DNA from: Petunia secreta
Lineage: Eukaryota; Streptophyta; Magnoliopsida; Solanales; Solanaceae
Direction: 5' to 3'
DNA length: 64,000 bases
NCBI GenBank assembly: GCA_029990175.1
Contig: JARKIP010000011.1
Location: 24,278,001 to 24,342,000, forward strand
The notes beneath the pieces were generated by a model that saw nothing but the letters and a program-made list of their open reading frames with translations, had not been told where the DNA came from and ran no database searches. Shown piece after piece: positions 23,915 to 34,306 of the stretch (within the stretch, counting starts at the first letter, position 1; each line of letters opens with the position of its first letter). The position numbers and the translations under genes are program-made.

Positions 23915-25794
23915 TTCTCTCTGTGTGCGTGTATTTTGGTAATTTTTTTTCAGAAAATGAAACAAACTGTGCTAATATTAGATTTTGAAGAATAAAAGAG
24001 CAAAATAACCCCTTTTTATAGGTCAGGTTTCATACATAAACTTCCACACATTACATGCCTAAAAAAAAGGGAACTGCACAGCTGCACCATTACACGTTTG
24101 CATTAAAAAAAACTGCCTACTTCATGCAATATGACTGTCAACTGCTCAGTATACCCTAATGATATACTTCTTTAATTATGCAGTATACCCTAATGGTATA
24201 CTATATTGACAGTTATATTAGCAGTTTCTGTATAACTAGTTGTACAGTATTTGACCAACACCAACACAATCTGTCCGTTTTGAGTTACATCCGCCAAATG
24301 AAAGAACGAAATATAAATTAAAAACATAACAAAGATATTCAATTATAAAGAGTTACCACAAAAGATTGCAATTCAACAGTTTATCTAGTAGCTGCACAAT
24401 ACTACTTCGTACAATATAAACCTATACATTCCGTTATTAATTGCTACCAACTATTTTCTAACAACCATCGCCATACATTTACTAGAAAATTCAGAATCAC
24501 TATCTTCATTGTTAGAGATTTTCTGACAACCATGCTCCCATAAAAGTGCAGCATATCTTAAGGGGAAACGAATGATGGAAGTGCAAAGAGAAGTGTGGAA
24601 CGAAAATTCATAGTATGCTATTTTAGTGCTCTGTATACCATATAAGTATACTTGTATGTTGTGTCATATTGTACACCATCAGGGGCATATCATGCACTAA
24701 AAAGTTATTCCTATTTCTACTAGTACAAAATGAAACTTGTATACCACACTAGTATATAGCTATCTACCCAACAGTATACATTTTATCATAGAAGACTTCA
24801 GTATAGTACACTTAAAATGGTCTGACAAAAGAAATGTGTATACCATTCGGCCTATCCTGTATACTACAAAGGTACACAACTGTGCCATGTTTTTCTATTA
24901 ATAAAAAGTATACTGTGACAAATCAAATCTGTATACTTTTATGGTATACTGTTATATACCTTTCATCTGGGATATAAGTATTCCACCATGGTATACAATA
25001 GAAAGAAATTTTTTGTTACCCAAAAGCAAGTCAGGTGAAAAACAGAGTAAAAAGGTATACCTTTTTAGGTATAGTTTTGAGTAGAAAGGTATACACTTGC
25101 AACATAATTCCTTATAATAAATAGGAAAGTATGTTTTGACAAAACAAATGTGACAGATATGGTATACCATTTGGGCTATCGTGTATACTACAAAGGTATA
25201 CAACTGTACCATGATTTTCTATTAATAAAAAGTATATTGTGACATATCAAATCTGTATACCATTGTGGTATACTGTTTATTAGAAAAGTATATAATTGAA
25301 AATGGTATTCTTTTTGTTAGTAGGGATAAATATGTTAATGAAAGCAAAGCCTTATACCTTTGGGAAAGTCGTATACCATTGGCGTAATATCATATATTAG
25401 AAAGGTATCAAATGGCGAAACAAAGTGGTCAAATAGAATAATACTATTTATACAGACAAAGTGGTCAGAAGTACATACAAACCAATTATACAGAATCAAC
25501 ACCACTACATTAAAGCAAAAGTAGTAATATATTTTCTCCTGTAAACGAATTAATGAGTAAATGTACAGTGTAATAGCCATATTGAACAAATTTTACTACA
25601 TGGTGGAGAACAATTGATATTGAACACCATAACATTTCATAGCCAACACAATAAATCCAGTATACCAATATGGTATACCACACAATAGCAATGTAGACAA
25701 TTAAAAGTTATGCACAAATTGCACCAACAGTGAAAGTATCAGCTATTTCAGACAAACACTAAAATAAAAGAAACCAACATAATTTCTTGGTATA
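23915..25794. repeat. Noncoding strip with two units of the GTATAC repeat family
   Basis: There is no supported gene. 24500-24560 holds a remnant of a protease 3' end (the antisense of a GCACTTTTATGGGAGCATGG stretch like copy C). 24612-24950 matches 2841-3270, and 25130-25340 is another family unit. A perfect 19-bp palindrome is at 25255-25273. GTATACC/GGTATAC pairs continue to 25680. Confidence 0.7.
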
Positions 25795-28655
25795 TCAAGG
25801 GTCTATAGGGACATTTTTGCATGTCCTACGATTGTGGCCTTTCCTTCCACACCGTTGACATGTAAGTTGCACTTTCTCATAAGATATTTCCCAATTTGAT
25901 TTGATTCTCCCAGTCTTTGGCCTTCCAGGTGGTATTCTGCCTATTGGTGGTAGCACCTCTTGTGATAAAACCTCTTCTGGTATCTGCCATGTAGTTTCAT
26001 CTGGTATAGGATAAACTGGTATTGCATACGTTTGAATAAAACTCTCCCTAGTGTAGTATTCAGAGCAGTATTGGTATGGAGACAATTTAAATTTGTCCAG
26101 CACTGCCAAGGCATGACGACATGGCATGTCTTCCAGATCAAACCATCGACAAGTGCATCTCTTTTCAGCCAAGGACACTTGATACGTTACTAAACCATCC
26201 ACTACTGAATGCAAGAAGTCATTTGATGGCAGGACCTACATTTTTTGTGAAACAAATTGTATTACTGACATTGAAACATACAATATACAGTACTTTCAGA
26301 AAGTATACATTGAAGTACATCATACCTTCATTGTTGTTGATGCGATGATTTCTGCTCTCAATATATCATCATACTTTTTAGACAGTTTCAGCTCCTTACA
26401 AGTACCCAAAGCTTCCATCCTGTTTTTAAAGTTCCATTCCCTAACCAGATGCATCATATAGTCTAGAAAATTAATTACGGGGAGGTATCTTATGTTCCTT
26501 GTTCTAGAGTTCACCGATTCTGCATTGTTGGAGGTCATGGTGTTTGTTCTATTTGCAATGGAATATGCCCTCGACCATCTTTTATATCCAGCGTCAATCA
26601 AGTACTGTTTGACATTGCTATCAATCTTCCCAATAGCACCCATGTGTATGTTGAACTCTGTAACGGTGTAAGCTCTTGCTAACTTATAGTATGTTTTTGA
26701 AATTTTCTTGTGCGTCCTATTGAACTTAACTATTATATTATTCCATAGGTGGAATATACAGATACAGTGCGGCACATGAGGATACACTGTGGTTAGTGCA
26801 TTGTGAATGCTCTCATTTCTATCAGATACAAAGCACATGCCATCCCTCTGAGCGTACGCTTCTTTGAAGCATTGAAAGAACCAATGGTATGATGCATAAT
26901 TCTCAGAATCGACAACAGCATATGCTAGGGGTAGGATATGTCCTGTAAAAAGAAGAGTTATTATTTAGTAACAACATGAGTGTACTTTATTTTTTGACAA
27001 CTTTCACTAAGATGCTGAAATCGATAAATGTTCCTTCTTTAAAAAGCTGTAGTTTACCTCCTGCATCTTGTGCACATGCAATAATGTATGTCCCTCCATA
27101 TGCACCTCTGAGAAAGCTCGCATCGACTACAACTGTTGGCCTACAGTATTTCCATCCTTCAATCGTTGTTACAAGGGCAACAAAAGCATAAAGGAAGCGC
27201 CCATTTGCTGCAGTGGGTAGGCGTATTATTGATCCAGGATTTGCATGGTGCAGAACATACAAATAACTCGGTAACTTCTTATAAGAGTCACGAGGTTTCC
27301 CTCTTACTATTTGTAACGCCTTTTCCTTTGATCTCCATGCTTGCATGTAGTTTATGTCAACACTGTGCTCTTTTTTCATATACCTCATTATATCTGCTGG
27401 TGTGTAGACTGTCCTTGGATCCTCATAATTTTCTTTTATCATTCCTCCAATAACTGAAGCAGTAGCTTGTCTTTGTGCATTAAACCTCTGCTCATGTGAG
27501 CACGTGTGCTCATCCTTGAAAGATGTTACTTTAAATAGGTTTGACTTTCCCATACTTGACGATTTCAGAACCCACTCGCATTGCTCATCAATGCATATAA
27601 GACAGTACTGTTTACGTAAGAGTACCAAGGAATCATGCGCAGCAGTAATACAGAGGCATAAAACTAGTATACCTCCAGGGTATAATGTACATTACCAAGG
27701 TATACACTGAAGAGTTTTTCTCTGTTGCTACTGCCTCGACATTTACACTAAAAACAACAGAAGTGGCAAGTGCATTTGCACTGTATACATATTTGGTATT
27801 TTTGCAACATATTTCTTATGGCATAGATTTGCGCAAAAAACAGGAAACATAGTGCATGCAGTATGTTATACAACTACTCAGAAATAGTAAAGTGATAAAT
27901 TACTTCTTCTAGGGGGTACAATTGTACTGTATACCTGCTTGGTATACTGTTATTTCCATAGTATTTTGTTAGCGCATACAGTTTTGTTATATTTGGAGTA
28001 CATTAGAATAGTATACTATTACAATAGAAGTATATACTAAAATAGTATATAATAGATAAATTATAGTTATATTACCTTCTCGAACACGATCGATCAACCT
28101 TAAATTGAAATTTCCTGTAAATCGCATAGTGCTTCATAACACTACTGAGGACATCCTTGTCCCTGAAAACTTGCCCAGTTTTAATGTTTCGATGATATTC
28201 ATCCGTAATGATGTTGCCTTCATCAATTTGAACAATGTGATCGCCTTCTTCAATTTCCATATCGATCATCCCCAACTCGTTCGACGAAATTTCAATCCCT
28301 TCCATATAATTCAATGCCGTGGAACTCCCCGCGCTTGTTAGGTTGCGGATTAAGGTTACTGAGATTGGAAAATCAATCATGTCAGGTTTTTTCCTCTTTT
28401 GCTGTATATACAGCTTCACTGACATGTCATTATTGATCGACATGGGAGGATATGCATCTTTTACCACAAATTTGATCTCAAATTGTTGTTTCGACAAATC
28501 GATATTTAGGAGCTCTGCGATAGCTGTCTGAAATTGTTTAAAACTACAGCTATTTTCAATCATAAAATCAGCAACTTGAAAATCACAGTACCTATTAGCA
28601 GAATCCCAATGACCGTTAAATTGACTAAAATTTCGACTTCCATTAGTGAAGAGAG
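25795..28655 (-). CDS. mudrA: MURA-type Mutator transposase
   Basis: Exons on the - strand: about 28655-28076, 27607-27058, 26942-26326 and 26235-25795. The first carries the N-terminal MuDR region (GHWDSANRYCDFQ ... GQVFRDKDVLSSVMKHYAIY). The catalytic triad is Asp in VVVDASFLRG, Asp in MCFVSDRN and Glu in NNAESVNS, with the C-x-H signature CICIFHLW between the second Asp and the Glu. A SWIM zinc finger follows (CTCRWFDLEDMPCRHAL), then a CCHC knuckle (CQRCGRKGHNRRTC), then a TGA stop. The last three exons join in frame (DAGGHILPLAYAVVDSE). Two problems: the only GT..AG pair I see between exons 1 and 2 leaves the frame one base off, and no in-frame ATG precedes 28563. It is either slightly damaged or has an unseen 5' exon. 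The introns carry GTATAC motifs like the rest of the element. Confidence 0.85.
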
Positions 28656-28915
28656 TATACCGATCTCTGTATACGGTGTGAGCGTGAAATTAGGGTTTTG
28701 GAAGCGTGAAATTGGAAGAGATTAAGCGGGAGAAGCGGGAGTGTTTTGGATGTTGTAAAATTCTGAAAGTTGAGGTTGTTTTGGACTGGGAGAAGCGGGA
28801 GTGTTTAAATGGGTATTTAGGTAATTATTTTAATGGGTAGATGAGGTAATATGTGAAAGTTGTGGGTAGGGGGTGTAAATACTTTACCTTGTGTGGGTAT
28901 TTTTGTAAGTCACCC
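28656..28915. other. Probable transposase promoter and candidate right end of the giant MULE
   Basis: This holds the last GTATAC motifs at the left edge, direct repeats of GAGAAGCGGGAGTGTTT, and then a G+T-rich strip. Read from the right, 28915 begins GGGTGACTTACAAAAATACC, a form typical of Mutator-like termini with 5' G. The partner end lies outside the window, so the terminus is not proven. Beyond 28915 the GTATAC motif stops. Confidence 0.45.
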
Positions 28916-29079
28916 TCAAAAATATTTATTTTGAAGTATTGTTATCATTATAGGATTTGATTTAAGCTTTGTACACTAATAATGTATAAGACCTAATGGT
29001 GTAAAAAAAAATATGTAGCGATAATGCACCAACTTGTAGTGTGTGTACACTTTTGAGAAAAAGCTGTGCTACCTATGCT

Positions 29080-32000
29080 GCAGTGTAGGGTTGGGCTAAG
29101 GCCATGAAGTGAGCAAACTTAGTCATCCTATCCACCACTACAAGTATGACTTCTTTTCCCTTTGATTTTGGGAGCCCTTCAATGAAATCCATGCTGATAT
29201 GCCTTCATGCTTGATCAAGGATAGGAAAAGGCTGAAGAAGGCCTGGGTATTGAATGTGCTCATCTTTGTTCCTCTGGCAGACATCACAGTTCTGAAGGTG
29301 CTCAATAACCATGCTTCTCATGCTTGGCCAATAGAACACAGTAGCCATCCTCTGATATGTAGCTTGTTGGCCAGAGTGGCCCCCAATAGCTGATTCATGG
29401 AATGCTTTAATGAGTTGCAGTCTTAGATTCCCTGTAGAGCCAATATAGATCTCCCCTTTCCTTTTCAACACCCCACCTGAGTAGTGGTAAATGTTAGGCC
29501 TTTGTTGTGCTATTGCCAGTTGAGTAATCAACTCCTTGGCTACAGTATCACTCTCATAACTATCTTGCACCTCTTGCATCCATAATGGTACAGCTGCAGT
29601 AATAGCATATGTAGATGATGCAGTGCAGTCAAGCTCTTGTCTCCTAGAGAGTGCATCAACCACTCTATTCTCAGCACCCTTTTTATACTAGATTTCATAA
29701 TCAAGACCTAGTAACTTGGTAAGGCCTTTCTGTTGAATCGTAGCGGTCACCTTTTGTTCTAGCAGAAACTTCAAACTGTGATGGTTAGTCTTGATGACAA
29801 AGTGTTTATACTGGAGATAATGTCTTCATTTGTCTACTGCATTCAATAGTGCCATGAACTCCTTCTCATAGATTGATTTTCCCCAGTGTCTAGGGGCTAG
29901 TACCTTTCTAAGATAAGCAACAGGTCTATTCTATTGCATTAAGACAGCACCAAGGCCAGTATGGCAGGCGTCTGTTTCTACCACAAATTCTTGTTCAAAG
30001 TCAGGAAGGGCCAGAACTGGTATTGTAGCCATAGCTTGTTTCAAGGCCTGGAAGGCAGCTTCTGCTTGGTCACTCCAATGGAATGCATTCTTCTTGAGTA
30101 ACTCAGTCAATGGTCTAATTGTGTTGCCATAATTGGCTACATATTTTCTATAGTAGCCAGTCAAGCCTAGGAACCCTCTTAGTGCCTTAATATTGGTAGG
30201 CCTGGGCCAATCAAGCATGGCTTGAACCTTAGTAGGTTCAGTGGACACCCCCCCCCCCAGCACTTATCACATGACTAAGGTATTCAACCTGTGATTGTCC
30301 AAAAGAGCATTTGGACTTCTTAGCCCAGAGAGTGTTAACCCTCAATGTCTGAAACACTAATTCAAGGTGGTGCAAATGTGCTGTCATATCCTTGCTATAA
30401 ATGAGTATGTCATCAAAGAATACAAGGAAAAATTTCCTTATGAAGGGTTGAAAAACTTGGTTCATCAGTGCCTGGATGGTAGCAGGTGCATTAGTCAGCC
30501 CAAAGGGCATTACCCTAAATTCATAGTGTCCCATGTGAGTCCTGAATGCAGTCTTGTACACATCCTCTTCCTTCATTCTGATATGGTGGTAACCAGCTCT
30601 CAAGTCTATCTTAGAGAATAGTGCAGAGCCATATAGTTCATCTAACAAGTCATCTACAATGGGCATAGGGTACTTGTCCTTGATTGTAATGTTGTTCAAC
30701 CCTCTATAATCAACACAGAACCTCCATGAGCCATCCTTTTTCTTAACAAGCAACACAGGAGAAGAGAAGGGTGACTGACTGTGCTGAAAAGTTCCTTGCT
30801 GCAACATCTCCTTCACCTGTTTTTCCATTTCATTTTTTTGGTAGTGGTTATATCTGTAGGGTCTTATACTGGCAGTTTAGCACCAGATAGTAAAGAGTCT
30901 TGGAAAATGTTTTAGGCTCAGCTTGCTAGTAAAGTGCCTTACTGCTCAGCTTGTCTAGGTGGTGGTAGTGTTTTAGGCTCTTGGAAAATGTCATCATAGT
31001 TTTGTAGCAGAGTCTGAAGGGGTTTATTGTGATCCTGTGTTTGTTGGTTGTCTGTTGTACTAACTATGAACAGGTGTGCTATCATTATCTGACCTTTCTT
31101 GATTAGTTTACCCATTGCAGTACCACTAATAAGGCTGAGTTCACCATCCTCCTTCATACCCTGTAGCAGTACCTTCTTGCCCTTTTGATGCAAAGTCACT
31201 CTATTCTTGATGAAGTCAAATGTCACAGGATTATGTGATTTCATCCAGTCTGCACCCAATATCATATCACACCCTCCTAGCTTGATCATTCTGAGGTCAT
31301 CTTGGAACTTCATTCCCTCCATTAACCAAGTGAAACCCGCACAATAGGAGTTGCTAATCATATAGTTACCATCTGCAACAGTTACTCTGATAGGGTAACA
31401 ATAAGCTGGAGCAGAGCCTGTTTATTTGACAGTTTGAATATCAATAAAGCTGTGTGTGCTACCAGTATCAATGAGAATAGTTAGTTCTCTCCTTTTAGTA
31501 GTACCTTTTACTTTGATGGTGTTAACCCTATTATTGCTACCCAATAATGCATTCAAACGTACACCTTCCTGTACCTCACCTTCAGTCAGATCTTCAGTAA
31601 CCATAGGGCCTTGTAGCTCCTCAATTTCCTCCTGTTCTTCAACCCATTGCCCAGTTTCTCCTATGATGCAATGTAGTTGTTGTAGCTTACACAGGTGCCC
31701 TGGCATGAACTTTTCTCCACACTTAGAACACAGTCTATTTGCTCTTCTGTAATCATAAGTCTTTTGGCTCAACTTGATGAGGTTTGTCTTAGTGATTTGA
31801 TTTGCTGGTTTCCTGTACTGCATTACGGCACTGGGAGTCTTGGTTTCATCCTTTTCTTCAGAGACTTGCATCCTAGCCTGCTCAACAGCATCCTTAAGAG
31901 TTTTGGGTTTGAAAAGCTTGATAGCATACTTAATTTCTCTCTTAAGTCCTCCCACAAAGTGAGACAGAAAATGGGCTTCATTCATTGCAGGATTCCTAAT

Positions 32001-32589
32001 GATCATCTCAGCCCTCATATCCTCAAACTTAGTCAAGTAAGCCTCTACAGTGGATGTTTGTTTCAAGTTCTGGAATTCTTCTACTATGTCTTCTAGTAGG
32101 TTCAGGCCAAACTTCACACAGATCTCCTCTTTAAACTCACTCCAGGGTACAACCCCATTACTCAACAGAAAAGAATGGTACCATGTCTCAGCCCTATCAT
32201 CAAGGTGTAATACAACTATCTCTAGCATTTGAGGCTCATTAATTTTATACAACTAGATATATCTTTCACATTTCCTAATCCATACTTTGGGTTCAATGCC
32301 ATTAAAACGAGGAAAATCCAATTTATGGGCCTGTAGTTGCAAACCTGTAACCCCTCTAATTTGTCTGTGATCTTGATGTTGCAGTACCCCATTCTTGTCC
32401 ACTTTCCTGAACTGGTAGAGGAAGCAATCCATTCCCTTGCTGATTATTGTTTTCACAACTGATCTGCTTTTGTTCTATTGCTGTCAGTTTGTCTATAATC
32501 ATCTCCAAGGTTCCCTGAATTCCAGTTAACTGCTCATCATATTTAGCCAGTCGTTCATCCATTGCCTTCATACGTGTTCCTTCTGCCAT
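29080..32589 (-). pseudogene. gag-pol of the gypsy element, degenerate
   Basis: Gag starts at ATG 32589 (MAEGTRMKAMDERL), then changes frame and meets a stop near 32253. It continues with a Retrotrans_gag region (31422-32252) ending in a knuckle-like CSKCGEKFMPGHLC, and the aspartic protease site LIDTGSTHSF. A stop separates this from the linker (30939-31361, LGADWMKSHNP). RT lies at 30238-30828 with YPMPIVDDLLD and the active site VFFDDIL (FFDD in place of YxDD). RNase H follows (29931-30263, ALRGFLGLTGYYR), then the integrase HHCC finger (29205-29663, NCDVCQRN) and the first catalytic Asp in SMDFIEGLPKS. Several frame breaks show it cannot be autonomous. Confidence 0.85.
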
Positions 32590-32617
32590 TGTTGATCTTG
32601 CACAGCTTTGACGTGCT

Positions 32618-32630
32618 GGCTCTGATACCA
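32618..32630 (-). promoter_or_regulatory. Primer binding site for initiator Met tRNA
   Basis: TGGTATCAGAGCC on the - strand stands two bases after the LTR end. This is the classic plant retrotransposon site complementary to the 3' end of the initiator methionine tRNA. Confidence 0.85.
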
Positions 32631-32632
32631 AT

Positions 32633-33042
32633 TGTAAGGTTCTAGAGTTGAAACTTACACACAATCAACACAATCGAATCAAATTCAAAGAACAATCAGA
32701 ATTTCACTAAGTTTGTATACAATGTTCAAAAACTAGGGTAATTGTTGTAACTAAAATGAAAGGAAATGAACAAGAAGAAGAAGGGAATTACAGAGAGAAG
32801 AGAGGGGGGATCGGGAAGAAAGGAGTGGAGAAGAAGGTTCAATCATGAGCTGATTCTCTCTCCTGCCCATTTGTTAGTTATAACTAACAATCCTAACGAA
32901 CTCCTAACTGCTAACAACTTTAATCTGAGCCGTCGACCTTCGTTAATCTTCTTTTAAATCTCGGTCCTCTACGTGTCAAGTTATTTCTTCCCAGACGCTG
33001 AGCTATGACTCCTTATCGAATCCTACTGGCTGCTTCATTACA
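32633..33042 (-). repeat. 5' LTR of the gypsy element (410 bp)
   Basis: On the - strand the LTR runs from TGTAATGAAG to ACCTTACA, giving the usual TG...CA ends with matching TGTAA/TTACA tips. It is followed by AT and then the primer binding site. No second LTR was found in the window. Confidence 0.8.
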
Positions 33043-33442
33043 GTATTTTTAAAGATCACTAGTTATAATGTTGTTATTTTTATATCTTTATGACTTTATC
33101 TTCTACTACTGCTGTTATTTTATTTATCCCGAGTAGTTGTAATATTTTATGTCAGCTATTTTTGTATTCACCCACGCACAAGGGGAATTGTTGAAGGACG
33201 CTCCTCCATAGGAGAAGAAATTATTATCCACTCCCCTAAGTTATTAAAAAAATAGAAAAGTAAACAATGACGTTAGAGTAGGTGGCACGTTACGAAAAAT
33301 ATGACCGTTGTAAGAGAAAAATAAGTGCGCCCCCCCCCCCCCCCCCCCCCTCTTTGTTTGTATATTCAAATCTAAAAGAAGATTGATCACCATTAATTAG
33401 CCGTCCCCTCTTTTCTATTTCTGTTTTGTAAGCCAAACACAA
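33043..33442 (+). promoter_or_regulatory. Upstream region and 5' leader of the Aurora kinase gene, with C21 tract
   Basis: 400 bases separate the LTR from the kinase ATG. The strip contains an uninterrupted run of 21 C at 33330-33350 that ends 92 bases before the ATG, and a pyrimidine-rich leader. I do not see a clear TATA box. Upstream control may have been altered by the retrotransposon next door (inference). Confidence 0.5.
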
Positions 33443-33697
33443 ATGGCGATCGCAACGGATAATCAAACAGACCAACAACAAAAGGTATACCTATTTTCAC
33501 TGTTTTTTTTCCTTCATATTATTCCATATTTTTGTATTATCGATGAATTACAACAACAATATGCCCTGTGATATATCACAAGTGGAGTCTGGGGACGGTG
33601 AGGTGTACATAGACCTTATTCCATGGGGAAGCGTATTACCGCTGAATTATGTTTAGGAATTCCATGAATTTGAATTGTATAGAGTAATTTTACATAG

Positions 33698-33784
<87 letters not shown>

Positions 33785-34275
33785 TAGGCATATTTATTGA
33801 AATTCTAGCTTTATTTTTTTTTTAAATTATTATTAGTCCTTTTTTTTCGATTATGCATATTATCGATGGATTATGTATAGGAATTTCATGAATCTGAAGT
33901 GTATTGATAATCTAGGGTTTTACATTTGAAAAGCTTGATTTGCTTAGGAATTTCTTTCTGAATTTGGCAAATTTGTAGAAATCTTAGCTTTGATTTTGCT
34001 ATTACTATACATTTCTGATTTAGGGATATTAAATTTTCTGTATCCCAATTTTTTCTGTTAGATGTTATTAGAATGGAAAAAATGCGTTGGTTGTGCTAGG
34101 ACTTCGAAATTTAGGTTATGTATACAAGAATTTTGGGGTGACTCTTCACTCAGCTGTAAACTGTAATAGAAGTTAGGGTTTCGGACGTCTATGGCCTGGA
34201 GTTATAATTTTATGAGATTTTTATGAGTTATAACTTTATGATTTAATTCAATAAGAGAAATTGATAGTTATTTCC

Positions 34276-34306
<31 letters not shown>

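Larger units (their letters stand above)
29040..33042 (-). mobile_element. Truncated Ty3/gypsy LTR retrotransposon
   Basis: The element reads right to left: LTR (33042-32633), primer binding site, gag, protease, reverse transcriptase, RNase H, and the zinc-binding part and first strand of integrase. It then stops near 29040 without the rest of integrase or a 3' LTR. The gene order RT before integrase is that of Ty3/gypsy. The internal region carries several stops and frame breaks. Confidence 0.85.

Noticed and set aside
27136..27453. 105-aa + strand frame in the transposase region
   Set aside because: Antisense shadow of the transposase exon carrying the first catalytic Asp.
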